Translations under genes and position numbers: made by a program
The notes under the pieces: generated by a model
Databases searched by the model: none
What the model was told of the DNA's origin: nothing
Seen by the model: only the letters and a program-made list of their open reading frames with translations
DNA from: Bacteroidales bacterium
GTDB lineage: Bacteria; Bacteroidota; Bacteroidia; Bacteroidales; Bacteroidaceae
Direction of reading: 5' to 3'
Assembly: GCA_029227175.1 (NCBI GenBank)
Contig: JAQXZK010000122.1
Span: 1-46,070, forward strand
DNA: 46,070 bases
Shown here: positions 1 through 12,650 of the stretch, in pieces
Layout of the letters: each line of letters opens with the position of its first letter
Position numbering within the stretch: position 1 is the stretch's first letter

Positions 1-699
1 AATGCGGGCAATAGCCGTTTCTGCGTTGACTGCTATCAACTGCTGATTCAGCTTCTTGCCAAATATGCGGATTATCCTCTGGTGGAGCCCTGCAGCCGGC
101 AGATTCATCACCTCCGCATCATTGCTATATAGATAGAACGACACGTCCGGATGCACCAGAGCAATGCGTTCAAACTCCGTCATGACATTGCTCAGCTCCG
201 TTGCATTGGATTTCAAGAACTTTCGACGAGCCGGCACGTTATAAAACAAATTCTGTACCTTGAAGTTACTACCGATTGGACAGGATATTGTCTCCTGTGA
301 CTCCACCTTGGAACCTGCAATAAACAGTTTAGTACCTAGTTCTGCATCCCGCTGCCTACTCTTAAGTTCCACCTCTGCCACTGCAGCAATGGATGCCAAG
401 GCCTCGCCTCTGAATCCCATAGTCCGAAGGGCAAAGAGGTCGGATGCAGAAGTTATCTTGGAGGTAGCATGGCGCTCAAACGCCAATCGGGCATCCGTTT
501 CACTCATACCTTTGCCATTATCAATCACCTGAATACAGTTCTTGCCGGCTTCAGTAACAAGCACGTGGATTTCCGTGGCCTCAGCATCTATGGAATTCTC
601 TACCAATTCCTTGATGACAGAGGCCGGTCGCTGTATAACCTCACCCGCTGCAATCTGGTTAGCGACAGAATCAGGAAGAAGATGTATAATATCACTCAT
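1..699 (-). CDS. mutL: DNA mismatch repair protein MutL, N-terminal part (cut by window edge)
   Basis: The reverse strand from 699 encodes [20 protein letters not shown] and continues open to base 1, giving about 233 residues of the N-terminal GHKL ATPase region. The family motifs are visible: NQIAAGEV near residue 14, ELVENSIDA near 31, DNGKGM near 60 and [11 protein letters not shown] near 90. The last two are the ATP-lid and MutL signature. MutL couples MutS mismatch recognition to strand incision. The ATG at 699 overlaps the stop of the upstream small membrane protein by four bases (ATGA), which argues for translational coupling. The C-terminal dimerisation/endonuclease half lies outside the window. 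The assignment is secure. Confidence 0.95.
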   Translation of the reverse strand, partial: MSDIIHLLPDSVANQIAAGEVIQRPASVIKELVENSIDAEATEIHVLVTEAGKNCIQVIDNGKGMSETDARLAFERHATSKITSASDLFALRTMGFRGEALASIAAVAEVELKSRQRDAELGTKLFIAGSKVESQETISCPIGSNFKVQNLFYNVPARRKFLKSNATELSNVMTEFERIALVHPDVSFYLYSNDAEVMNLPAAGLHQRIIRIFGKKLNQQLIAVNAETAIARI

Positions 700-989
700 A
701 TCAACCCATTCGTAATAACATACCACAGAAAGCCCAGCACAATAATCGCAGCTACGATAACCCCGACCTGCACCGGCTTTCGACTGCTTTCTTTCCTCCG
801 TTTAAGATGAGTTGTTCCTTCTACAAACTTACCGCGTATATCTTCCGGCTTAAACTCCTTAGGAGGTAGAAGCCCCATTTCCCGATGAGCATCTTCAATC
901 ATTTTGTTAAGACGTTCCTTACGCTCGTCATAATAAATACATTGATGATTGAAACGGCGTGGTTTCTGCATTTTAAACATTCCAAACAT
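696..989 (-). CDS. Small conserved single-span membrane protein
   Basis: This is a 97-residue protein. Its first 70 residues are hydrophilic and charged (motif [13 protein letters not shown] near residue 15). One hydrophobic segment lies near the C terminus (about residues 74-92, [18 protein letters not shown]). This suggests a tail-anchored inner-membrane protein with its N-terminal part in the cytoplasm. It sits 5 bases after the OstA-like gene and overlaps mutL by 4 bases, so it is probably co-transcribed and translationally coupled. I do not recognise a function. The envelope-gene neighbourhood hints at a membrane role, but that is only context. Confidence 0.75.
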   Translation of the reverse strand: MFGMFKMQKPRRFNHQCIYYDERKERLNKMIEDAHREMGLLPPKEFKPEDIRGKFVEGTTHLKRRKESSRKPVQVGVIVAAIIVLGFLWYVITNGLI

Positions 990-994
990 GGTAG

Positions 995-2758
995 TTATTT
1001 TTTTGAATTACGCTTTATATTCATGTTGCGAGGCGAAGCGACTGGCTTTCTGTCACTCTTCTGAAGGTGCTCGCCAGCCTTTTTTTCACGCCAGACGAAA
1101 ATGTCGTTCTTATCCTTCGGACGGATGTAATCCAGCCAAACGAACGAGGGAAGATGTTTTCTATCAGCCGGGACCTGTTCCAACGGGTACATCACTCCAT
1201 TAGCCTTGCCGATAAATGCTCCGCGCTCCATTTTTCGTTCACGCACTTTCATTCTCAGAAAGCTTCCTTCGCTATAGTCAAGTCCTATAATCGTACTGTC
1301 CTTGTCATCAATCGGATAATAAATAACCATCACATTACCGTTCACATCAACCCGATACACTTCACCATCCTGGAAGAAAGCTGTCATCTCACGCCCCGAA
1401 ATCTGGTTATAATGCAACGTGTCAAACCTGTCAATGGCCAATGCCTGATTGATAACCTGTGCCCGTTCAATGGTCGAATCATTGAAAAAAACTTTGATTT
1501 CCTCACCCAGAATCTGTTGGTTTCCATACCAAATGACCGGTTCGGCATACATAGTCAGACAAGAATCCTTACTGATATATACCATCGAGTCACTGACTGC
1601 CTGCACATCCGTCCGATAAGCCCGCACATGATGATAGGCCTGAATAACGCGCCAAACGGAGTCTGTATGGATATCATAAGTGTGCAACCACAAACTGTCA
1701 CCATGCACGAAAAGGCTGTCACCCTGAGAGTAATCCACAGCCACCGCATTCTTTGTACCCATGGCCGTTCCCTCTCGGTCGTTATAATAACAGTAATCTC
1801 CCATCATCATGTTCATGTTGACGGTATCTGTCATGATGACATTATCAAAGGCCTCACCATACTCCTCTGCCCGATTGAAATAGATACTGTCGGCAATGAT
1901 TCTGCGACCCTCATTTGCTAAGATTGACCGGTTCAGAAAATAGGCAATGCTCGTCTGCGTATTGTAACTGCCTCGCTCACTATAAATGTGATCATCCTCA
2001 CTATCTATGAGGCTTGGACCCAAAATCGTAGCAATCTTTGTTTCTGTATTGTACTTTAACGTGTCTGATGAAAGGGTAAACTTGGGATTTACAAGCTTCA
2101 CATCATGATTAAAGACCGCTATCTTGGTAGACGGGCTGTATTCTCCCCACTCTGATGTCAGCACATTGTCCGAATCAACTAATACACCGCCATCAAAGTA
2201 ATAGCCCAAATCCATCACGCGGTCATAGTTCAAACTATCTGTTGTCAGCTCAGTAGTCTTATTTATCAACTTCACATTTTCACGAAGCTGAGCCATCTGC
2301 GTTGTGCCATCGTAATAAAGGTAATCACCATCTATAAACAACGTATCACCCTGTTCCATGTGAACGTTTCCAAATGCCTCGACCGAATTTTTCACCTTAA
2401 AAATCAAGGCACTGTCGCAGAACATATACATACTGTCGTGACGCAGTCTCACATTCCCGACAAGCACCTCCACATCAGGAAGACTCAGCTGATCAGATTT
2501 GGCATTCTCAGCAAACAATAAATCTATCCTCGTCTTATTTCCACTTTTCGGGTTAGCCGGACGATTCGGCCTTACTGTTGTTTCCGCCAACACACTTTTT
2601 ACGGTATCTTGCCAAACGGCTTTTCCGAATCCGGAGGGATATGGATGCAGGTAGGAACGGTTCTCCGCGCTCAGGAAACATATGCACATAAGACACAGAA
2701 ATCCCAATAATGGGATTTTGTGTCTATTGCTATGTGGATTCTGATGCCTCATTTTCAT
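995..2758 (-). CDS. OstA/LptA-like LPS-transport family protein
   Basis: A 587-residue exported protein of the OstA-like family found in Bacteroidota. An N-terminal hydrophobic segment (about residues 14-32) is followed by long beta-rich OstA/LptA repeats, with stretches such as GNVRLRHDSMYMFCDSA and DTLFIDGDYLYYDG. LptA proteins form the periplasmic beta-jellyroll bridge that carries lipopolysaccharide to the outer membrane; here that role is inferred from family. I chose the ATG at 2758, not the in-frame ATG 42 bases upstream, because it overlaps the stop of the surA-like gene as ATGA. The protein is much longer than E. coli LptA (about 185 residues), as is usual for this lineage. An ABC ATPase of the LptB type lies at 14137-14898. 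Confidence 0.82.
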   Translation of the reverse strand: MKMRHQNPHSNRHKIPLLGFLCLMCICFLSAENRSYLHPYPSGFGKAVWQDTVKSVLAETTVRPNRPANPKSGNKTRIDLLFAENAKSDQLSLPDVEVLVGNVRLRHDSMYMFCDSALIFKVKNSVEAFGNVHMEQGDTLFIDGDYLYYDGTTQMAQLRENVKLINKTTELTTDSLNYDRVMDLGYYFDGGVLVDSDNVLTSEWGEYSPSTKIAVFNHDVKLVNPKFTLSSDTLKYNTETKIATILGPSLIDSEDDHIYSERGSYNTQTSIAYFLNRSILANEGRRIIADSIYFNRAEEYGEAFDNVIMTDTVNMNMMMGDYCYYNDREGTAMGTKNAVAVDYSQGDSLFVHGDSLWLHTYDIHTDSVWRVIQAYHHVRAYRTDVQAVSDSMVYISKDSCLTMYAEPVIWYGNQQILGEEIKVFFNDSTIERAQVINQALAIDRFDTLHYNQISGREMTAFFQDGEVYRVDVNGNVMVIYYPIDDKDSTIIGLDYSEGSFLRMKVRERKMERGAFIGKANGVMYPLEQVPADRKHLPSFVWLDYIRPKDKNDIFVWREKKAGEHLQKSDRKPVASPRNMNIKRNSKK

Positions 2759-4137
2759 TCTTGTCCCCAACCCGGGTACTTGAACTCGCATTTGTTCCAA
2801 CCTTCCTTAATACGGACATAGGTATGTTTCTGCTTCTCGCGAATCCATTTGTCCAGGACCTCTGCCTGACGTTTTTGAATAACAATATCCTTCAAATTCT
2901 GATAGTCCTCGGATATTGTAGCCTTATGTCCTGGAATACGGCTCTTCAGTTTGACGATTAAGCAGATTTCGTTACCCGATGATTCTGATATCATTGTAAA
3001 CGCATCAGAAATCTCGCCCACCTTGAGTTTGTCAACAACCTTAGCTATCTCTGAAGGCAAATCCTGCATTTCAAAACGGGAAGTTCCCATCAATGAACTC
3101 TGAGGATTGTTGTTCGGCATCAAACCGTGATTGTTCTTGGTATCCTTATCGGCAGACAACAAAGATGCGGCTGCCTCAAATGTATATTTATTGTTTCGGA
3201 TGTTGTCTGCGATAGAATCCAGACGAGCATTAGCTGCAATCAAAGCATCCTCCGGCACATGTGGTCTCAACAAGATATGACGGGTATTGATTCTGTCGCT
3301 ACGCTTCTCAATCAACTGGATGATATGATAACCATACTCTGACTGCACAATCTTGGACACCTTGTTCGGGTCCTGAAGGTTAAATGCCACATTCGCATAC
3401 GCGGGATCCAACTGTCCACGTCCGTTGAAGCCAATCTCACCGCCCTGAATAGCAGAAGCACGGTCTTCAGAGTAAAGACGAGCCAAAGTAGAGAAACTGG
3501 TTTCACCTTTCATGACACGGTCTGTATACTCTCTCAAACGTCTTTTGACCTCTTCAATCTCCGAAACCGGCACCTTCGGTTGTTGGGTAATGATTTGCAC
3601 CTCTACCTGAGTCGGAATATAGGGGATACTGTCCTGAGGCAAATCCTTAAAATAACGACGCACCTCAGCCGGAGTAATTTTTATTTCGCCTATCAACTTC
3701 TGCTGCATCTTTTGAACCGTCAATCCTTCTCGTGCATTTTCACGCAATGTCTCGCGTATCTGGGTAGACGTCTTGTTGAAGTATTCCTCCATCTTTTCCT
3801 TTGAACCAATATTCTGGATATAGCTATTGGTCATCATGTCTACCCGCTGGATGATTTCACTCTCCGAAACCTCAATACTATCCAGAACAGCCTGATGCAG
3901 ATACAGTTTCTGTACGGCTATCTCTTCGGGAATCACACAATATGGGTCTCTATCAAATCGACGTCCTTCGTAAATGGCATTCATGCGAGCCTCTTCCACC
4001 TCCGACTTCAGAATGGCCTCGTCCCCAATAATCCAGACAACCTCATCAATCACATTATCCTGTGCTTTGACTGTTTGGAACGCAACAAAAGACAATAATA
4101 CCAATAAAGTACATCTTAAGTTTGACAACTTCTTCAT
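2755..4137 (-). CDS. SurA-like periplasmic peptidyl-prolyl cis-trans isomerase
   Basis: A 460-residue protein with a clear signal peptide (MKKLSNLRCTLLVLLSFVAF, cleavage near QTVKAQ at residue 26). A SurA-type N-terminal chaperone region follows. Two parvulin-like domains come next, at about residues 175-285 (GGEIGFNGRGQLDPAYANVA, then SEYGYHIIQL) and about 285-390 (starting NTRHILLRP). SurA proteins chaperone unfolded outer-membrane proteins and isomerise prolyl bonds in the periplasm. The start lies 3 bases after the stop of the upstream lipoprotein gene, and its own stop overlaps the OstA-like start. That spacing indicates one operon devoted to envelope assembly. Confidence 0.9.
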   Translation of the reverse strand: MKKLSNLRCTLLVLLSFVAFQTVKAQDNVIDEVVWIIGDEAILKSEVEEARMNAIYEGRRFDRDPYCVIPEEIAVQKLYLHQAVLDSIEVSESEIIQRVDMMTNSYIQNIGSKEKMEEYFNKTSTQIRETLRENAREGLTVQKMQQKLIGEIKITPAEVRRYFKDLPQDSIPYIPTQVEVQIITQQPKVPVSEIEEVKRRLREYTDRVMKGETSFSTLARLYSEDRASAIQGGEIGFNGRGQLDPAYANVAFNLQDPNKVSKIVQSEYGYHIIQLIEKRSDRINTRHILLRPHVPEDALIAANARLDSIADNIRNNKYTFEAAASLLSADKDTKNNHGLMPNNNPQSSLMGTSRFEMQDLPSEIAKVVDKLKVGEISDAFTMISESSGNEICLIVKLKSRIPGHKATISEDYQNLKDIVIQKRQAEVLDKWIREKQKHTYVRIKEGWNKCEFKYPGWGQE

Positions 4138-4140
4138 CTC

Positions 4141-5013
4141 TTAATCTCGTTTATTTTCTGATTGATTGTTTTCACTGTATATAATTACATTCCCCGACTT
4201 CAAAGCACGTTCATACAACTCCTTACGAACCTGTTTAATAAAATCAACCTGCTTTTGATTCAGTACCATGCTTTTCACCTGGGAACGAGCATATTCATAA
4301 GGCATTTGCGAGCCCTTGCGACGTAGGTCTGAGATATTCAGGAAATAATAAAACTCAGAGTCCTTCTTCTCCACGCTCCGATTCTTCATCAGGAACTCTT
4401 CAGGGTTTTCCTCGTCCAATGGTATCTGCTCTGCTATATCATCCAGGGGAAGCCAGCGGTCATAAAAATACTCATACTTGACAGCATGCTGAATGCTATA
4501 CTTCTCCATGTGGTCAACCGCATCCTGCGTATTTGACTTGTACCAGCGGCGAAGCTTATTCAACTCCGGTGCCTTGATGGGAACCTTGATAAACAAACCC
4601 TTTATCAAGGGATAGTCCAACTTAAACAACTGTTCATTCTTGGAGTAATAATTCACCAAATCCTGCTCCGGTATTTCATTTGAAATTTTTTGAATCACCA
4701 GTGACTGTTGATATTCGTGCATAATCAACGCCTTACGGTAATTGTTAACAAGCTTTTCTATCTCCGCATCGTCCGCAATATTGCGCTCGGCCTGTTGATA
4801 GAACAAGGCATCTTCCGCCCAATCCCGGATGTAGTCCTGAACATACAATGCGCTATCTTCCTTGGATATACCTTTAGGAAGATTTATTTCATCCGTGCGT
4901 AAGACCTCGTCTGATACTCGTACAAGCACATTCGGCTCTTCCGTTACCACCGTCTTTTTACACGCGCAAAGCACGAAAAGCATCAAGAAGAATACAGGCA
5001 CATTACGCATCAT
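4141..5013 (-). CDS. Parvulin/SurA-related lipoprotein
   Basis: A 290-residue predicted lipoprotein. A hydrophobic leader ends in a lipobox-like VLCAC, with the lipidated cysteine at residue 18. The body is helix-rich and resembles the N-terminal chaperone region of SurA/PrsA-like proteins (for example DYIRDWAEDALFYQQAE near residue 62). I do not see the usual parvulin signature (GG-x-G-F...), so it may be a chaperone without isomerase activity. It lies between two PPIase-family genes on the same strand, 3 bases upstream of the surA-like gene. The family relation is inferred from context and the helical pattern, and is less certain than for its neighbours. Confidence 0.7.
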   Translation of the reverse strand: MMRNVPVFFLMLFVLCACKKTVVTEEPNVLVRVSDEVLRTDEINLPKGISKEDSALYVQDYIRDWAEDALFYQQAERNIADDAEIEKLVNNYRKALIMHEYQQSLVIQKISNEIPEQDLVNYYSKNEQLFKLDYPLIKGLFIKVPIKAPELNKLRRWYKSNTQDAVDHMEKYSIQHAVKYEYFYDRWLPLDDIAEQIPLDEENPEEFLMKNRSVEKKDSEFYYFLNISDLRRKGSQMPYEYARSQVKSMVLNQKQVDFIKQVRKELYERALKSGNVIIYSENNQSENKRD

Positions 5014-5060
5014 AGATTCTCATATTTAGCCAACGAAGATACAGATTTTAATCTGTTATT

Positions 5061-6602
5061 TCAGTTTACATTAACGGTTTTTAAAACCTCTTGGTTTATT
5101 TCAACCTTGAAACGTTTTTTCAGCCGTTTCACCCACTCATCTTCCCTGTATGCCAGATAGGCCTCTTCAAGTTTTTCCCGTGCATCTCCTTCCGATACTT
5201 TTTCCTGCACGATCCTGCCATAGACATTCGTGTAGGGATGCTGCAGAAGCGGCTGGGGCTTTTGTTTATTCTTGAAAATAAGATAATCCACATAAGGATT
5301 CTCTCCCTGCACGAAGCGACCCTGTTCACAGATTACATGAGGTGTTTCACCGCCCTTGTTAAACATCAGTCGGATTGCGTTTGGCCATTCTTCCTCTGGC
5401 AACGACTTTAGTAATTTCTTTACACGCTTCAAGAGTTTCTTACTATCCGCATGATAGAGCATACCGACATAGCACTTTTGTGTTTTCTCAACCCCATCAA
5501 GATGGTCTCGGACAAATGCCTCCCACTCCGATTGGTCGACTTCTCTCTCCCATACCTGTTCCTTCATGACAGCGAAAGAAAGCAGACCGTCATGGACTTC
5601 ACGAACCAGGAAACGATACTGCTGATTCTCCTCCAGTCGGCTACCGGCACCCCCATACAGAGCCTTCACCACGAACGCATTCCATTGCTTCCTGCGCGAA
5701 GCCGGATATACAGAGGCAAATTTCTCGAAATCGTCCACTGAAAAGGTTTTGTCACACAATTCGAACAGCGTTCCCCGAGACTTTCCACTGGAGAGCAAAG
5801 ATGCAATCGATTTCTCGTTTGGAGTATAACGAAGACTCTGCTTCAGGTAGTCAATCACAGGTTTACTGTCTGCAAATGACTCCGGACTCTTCCACAGGAA
5901 ATCCATAATCTCCCTACGCTGTTCCTCATACGAGGGAATCGCTTTCCTACGCACAGTCTGTAAAATATGCAAGCCCTCCGGGGTGAAAAAAGGCTTTGAA
6001 TATTCACCCTCCTGCAACGAGAAAGCAACCTTCTCCATCTCCGACAGCACATTGTCTCTGATGATGGATTTCTCCCTCACCTCAACCAACTTCCCTGTTC
6101 CCGATTTCATTTCTCCGACACGTAACAACGACTCGTAAACTTCGTTCATGATTCCCTGTGCCTGCTTAATTTGAGACTGGGACGCATTCTGAACTATCGG
6201 GACAAAATAATCCAACACATGCACCATTCCGGAGTCAAGTCCGCATACAGACTTGTCATAGATGGCATGTGCCAGACTATCCAGGCGCTCCCTGCCTATA
6301 AGGAAATCTACCATGATGAACTTCTGCTGTTGGTTGAAATCAGAAAGAAATTCCTTGCGAAGATGTATCCTTTCTTCCCGAGCAGCCAATACCTTCATTT
6401 TCAGAAGTGCTATTCTTTCTGCTACCTCTGCCACAGAGATAGTAGGTTGCACCTGCCTTGCCTTTGCATAATAATATGCAAGTTCCGAGCGCAACACCTC
6501 TTCCTTATCTACTTTCACAGCAACAGGGTCATCAGTTTGCGCACAAAGAAAGCTCACGCAACATAGAAAAGACAAAAGCAGAACGGTAGTTTTATGCAAC
6601 AT
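5061..6602 (-). CDS. Periplasmic PpiC/SurA-type peptidyl-prolyl isomerase
   Basis: A 513-residue exported protein with signal peptide MLHKTTVLLLSFLCCVSFLCA followed by Q. A SurA-like N-terminal region leads into a parvulin-type domain at about residues 125-225, with the family ending FFTPEGLHILQ. The C-terminal part (about residues 230-500) is helical and of unclear role. An in-frame ATG at 6644 would add 14 residues, but it lies inside a terminator-like hairpin (6627-6666), so the ATG at 6602 immediately before the signal peptide is preferred. It is the first of three related envelope chaperone genes in a row. Confidence 0.82.
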   Translation of the reverse strand: MLHKTTVLLLSFLCCVSFLCAQTDDPVAVKVDKEEVLRSELAYYYAKARQVQPTISVAEVAERIALLKMKVLAAREERIHLRKEFLSDFNQQQKFIMVDFLIGRERLDSLAHAIYDKSVCGLDSGMVHVLDYFVPIVQNASQSQIKQAQGIMNEVYESLLRVGEMKSGTGKLVEVREKSIIRDNVLSEMEKVAFSLQEGEYSKPFFTPEGLHILQTVRRKAIPSYEEQRREIMDFLWKSPESFADSKPVIDYLKQSLRYTPNEKSIASLLSSGKSRGTLFELCDKTFSVDDFEKFASVYPASRRKQWNAFVVKALYGGAGSRLEENQQYRFLVREVHDGLLSFAVMKEQVWEREVDQSEWEAFVRDHLDGVEKTQKCYVGMLYHADSKKLLKRVKKLLKSLPEEEWPNAIRLMFNKGGETPHVICEQGRFVQGENPYVDYLIFKNKQKPQPLLQHPYTNVYGRIVQEKVSEGDAREKLEEAYLAYREDEWVKRLKKRFKVEINQEVLKTVNVN

Positions 6603-6626
6603 AAACCAAATGAGGCGTCTATCGAT

Positions 6627-6666
6627 AAAAAAACGTATCTGCACCTTTCAACAAGACACAGATACG
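6627..6666 (-). terminator. Rho-independent terminator after guaB
   Basis: On the minus strand an 8-bp stem (CGTATCTG with CAGATACG) and a 17-base loop are followed by seven T. It lies 22 bases beyond the guaB stop and would end guaB transcription, or attenuate read-through into the PPIase operon. Confidence 0.75.
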
Positions 6667-6688
6667 CTCTGATTTGCTTTATTTCTTA

Positions 6689-10473
<3,785 letters not shown>

Positions 10474-10491
10474 CTTATTTTAAACGGCAAA

Positions 10492-10519
10492 CAAAGTTAT
10501 AAACAACTTCTCAAAGTTA
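10492..10519 (-). promoter_or_regulatory. Candidate recQ promoter region (two -7 boxes)
   Basis: On the minus strand TAACTTTG occurs twice, at 10499-10492 and 10519-10512. Each matches TAnnTTTG. No matching -33 TTTG at the expected distance is seen, so this is a partial match only. Confidence 0.45.
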
Positions 10520-10569
10520 TACAATATTTTGACATTATTTTTCTATGGTCGCAAGCGATTTCACACCCG

Positions 10570-11799
10570 TCATGTTGCCTGAAGACGAGCTACGTTTGCG
10601 TTCTCCATGCGTGAGCGTGCATAATCCAATGTCACCACAAAAGTTTTCTCCTTGCGTGACGGCATTTCATACATACTATCCATCATCACGGTCTCCACGA
10701 TGGCACGCAGGCCTCTCGCCCCGAGTTTGAACTCTACAGCCTTGTCTACGATATACTCTAATACGTCCTCGTCGAAGGATAGCTTTACCCCATCCATCTC
10801 AAACAGTTTGACGTATTGCTTGATAATCGAGTTCTTCGGCTCTGTCAGAATGGCCCGCAATGCCGAGCGGTCCAGCGGATTCAGATAAGTCAATACTGGC
10901 AGACGTCCAATGATTTCCGGTATCAGCCCGAACGACTTGAGGTCCATCGGCGCAATGTATTGCATCATGTTCTCTCTGTCCAAGCGAGACGCTCCCTGAG
11001 ATGCCGTGTAGCCAACCACATGCGTATTCAATCGCTGAGCAATTTTCTTCTCGATGCCGTCAAAGGCTCCACCGCAGATGAAGAGGATGTTCTTGGTGTC
11101 TACCGGAATCATTTTCTGTTCCGGATGTTTACGCCCGCCCTGAGGAGGTACATTCACAATCGAGCCCTCCAACAGTTTCAGTAACCCCTGTTGTACACCC
11201 TCACCGCTCACGTCGCGCGTGATGGACGGGTTGTCACCCTTACGGGCAATCTTATCTATCTCGTCAATAAAGACGATACCTCGTTCGGCTTCTTGCACGT
11301 TATAGTCGGCTACTTGCAACAGGCGGGTCAGGATGCTTTCTATGTCTTCGCCCACGTACCCAGCCTCTGTCAGCACGGTCGCATCCACGATGGTGAACGG
11401 TACTTTCAGCAACTTGGCGATGGAACGGGCCAACAGAGTCTTGCCGGTACCTGTACGTCCCACCATGATGATGTTGCTCTTTTCTATCTCGACATCATCG
11501 GCCGTATCTCGCTGTACCAGTCGCTTGTAGTGGTTGTATACCGATACTGAGAGGAAACGCTTGGCGTCGTCCTGCCCTATCACATACTGGTCCAGAAATT
11601 CCTTGATTTCTACCGGTTTGGGCAGTGTATTCAGGTCCAGTGCCGAGGTCGTTTGTTTTTTCTTCAGTTCCTCTGCTACGATTTGCTGTGCCCTTTCCGC
11701 ACACTCATTGCAGATACAGGCATTCAGCCCTGTGATCATCATGGCAACTTCTGTATCTGAGCGTCCGCAGAAGCTACATGTTTTTTTCATCTTTGCCAT
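10570..11799 (-). CDS. clpX: ATP-dependent Clp protease ATP-binding subunit ClpX
   Basis: A 409-residue AAA+ unfoldase that feeds substrates into ClpP. An N-terminal zinc-binding domain has Cys8, Cys11, Cys30 and Cys33 (CSFC ... CNEC). Walker A is GRTGTGKT near residue 114 and Walker B is [12 protein letters not shown]. The pore-proximal RKH loop is in [10 protein letters not shown]. The ClpP-docking loop and C-terminal D2 small domain are present, and the length is normal. It starts 8 bases after the clpP stop, so clpP-clpX is an operon, as in most bacteria. Confidence 0.97.
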   Translation of the reverse strand: MAKMKKTCSFCGRSDTEVAMMITGLNACICNECAERAQQIVAEELKKKQTTSALDLNTLPKPVEIKEFLDQYVIGQDDAKRFLSVSVYNHYKRLVQRDTADDVEIEKSNIIMVGRTGTGKTLLARSIAKLLKVPFTIVDATVLTEAGYVGEDIESILTRLLQVADYNVQEAERGIVFIDEIDKIARKGDNPSITRDVSGEGVQQGLLKLLEGSIVNVPPQGGRKHPEQKMIPVDTKNILFICGGAFDGIEKKIAQRLNTHVVGYTASQGASRLDRENMMQYIAPMDLKSFGLIPEIIGRLPVLTYLNPLDRSALRAILTEPKNSIIKQYVKLFEMDGVKLSFDEDVLEYIVDKAVEFKLGARGLRAIVETVMMDSMYEMPSRKEKTFVVTLDYARSRMENANVARLQAT

Positions 11800-11807
11800 T
11801 CGGGAAC

Positions 11808-12482
11808 TTATTTTTTCTTCGAGAGAACGGAGTCAATCATACCATATTCCAAGGCTTCCTGTGCCGTCATCCAATAGTCGCGATCACTGTCCGCCCACAC
11901 TTTGTCAAAGTCCGTGTGTGAGTGGTCAGCAATGATGGTATAGAGTTCTTTCTTCAACTTTTGGATTTCTCTGGCTGTTATCTCAATGTCGGACGCCTGT
12001 CCCTGCGCTCCACCCATAGGCTGATGAATCATTACCCGAGAGTGCGGCAACGCCAAGCGTTTGCCTTCCTTACCCGATACCAGCAATACGGCGGCCATAC
12101 TTGCAGCCATACCGGTGCAGATGGTAGACACGTCACTGCCAATGAACTGCATGGTGTCATAGATACCCAGTCCGGCATATACGCTACCGCCCGGAGAGTT
12201 GATGTAGATGGAGATGTCTTTTCCTGGGTCTACCGAATCCAGGTAAAGCAGCTGTGCCTGAAGGGTGTTGGCTGTATAGTCGTTGATTTCTGTTCCGAGG
12301 AAGATAACGCGATCCATCATCAATCGCGAGAACACATCCAGTTGTGTCACGTTCAGTTGGCGCTCTTCAAGAATATAGGGGTTCATATATCCGGATTGTG
12401 AACGAATCACGTCGTCAAGCACCATACTATCCATACCGAGGTGTTTCGTAGCATACTTACGAAAATCGTCTTTAATCATCAT
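11808..12482 (-). CDS. clpP: ATP-dependent Clp protease proteolytic subunit ClpP
   Basis: A 224-residue serine peptidase that forms the tetradecameric degradation chamber used with ClpX. The catalytic triad is visible: Ser128 in GMAASMAAVL, His153 in RVMIHQPMGG and Asp202 in DRDYWM. The oxyanion strand INSPGGS is near residue 94. The N-terminal extension is slightly longer than E. coli ClpP. It lies downstream of tig, from which a terminator separates it, and it has its own candidate promoter. Confidence 0.97.
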   Translation of the reverse strand: MMIKDDFRKYATKHLGMDSMVLDDVIRSQSGYMNPYILEERQLNVTQLDVFSRLMMDRVIFLGTEINDYTANTLQAQLLYLDSVDPGKDISIYINSPGGSVYAGLGIYDTMQFIGSDVSTICTGMAASMAAVLLVSGKEGKRLALPHSRVMIHQPMGGAQGQASDIEITAREIQKLKKELYTIIADHSHTDFDKVWADSDRDYWMTAQEALEYGMIDSVLSKKK

Positions 12483-12523
12483 GTTACGTTTGTTTTGTTT
12501 TAATCTCTTTTTCTTTTATGTAG

Positions 12524-12555
12524 CAAAATAAACCACTTTTTGCATAATACACAAA
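12524..12555 (-). promoter_or_regulatory. Candidate clpP-clpX promoter
   Basis: On the minus strand TTTG (12555-12552) is followed after 20 bases by TTATTTTG (12531-12524). This is one mismatch from the -7 consensus TAnnTTTG. It lies about 40 bases before the clpP ATG. Confidence 0.5.
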
Positions 12556-12584
12556 TTATGCCACTATTATTTTTTGTCATTTTG

Positions 12585-12629
12585 ACACAAAAAAAATGGA
12601 GTATCGCACATGGCGTTACTCCATTTTTA
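12585..12629 (-). terminator. Rho-independent terminator after tig
   Basis: The minus strand shows a 12-bp inverted repeat (AAAAATGGAGTA with TACTCCATTTTT) around a 13-base loop, running into a T-rich tail. It begins about 20 bases beyond the tig stop and separates tig from clpP. Confidence 0.8.
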
Positions 12630-12650
12630 TCGGGTTATTCTGTATGTTTA

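Noticed and set aside
1067-1921. 284-codon plus-strand open frame opposite the OstA-like gene
   Set aside because: It is a shadow frame of a well-supported minus-strand gene, with no recognisable domain.
6603-6644. Upstream start for the 5061-6602 PPIase
   Set aside because: It would place 14 charged residues before a complete signal peptide, and the ATG lies inside the guaB terminator hairpin.
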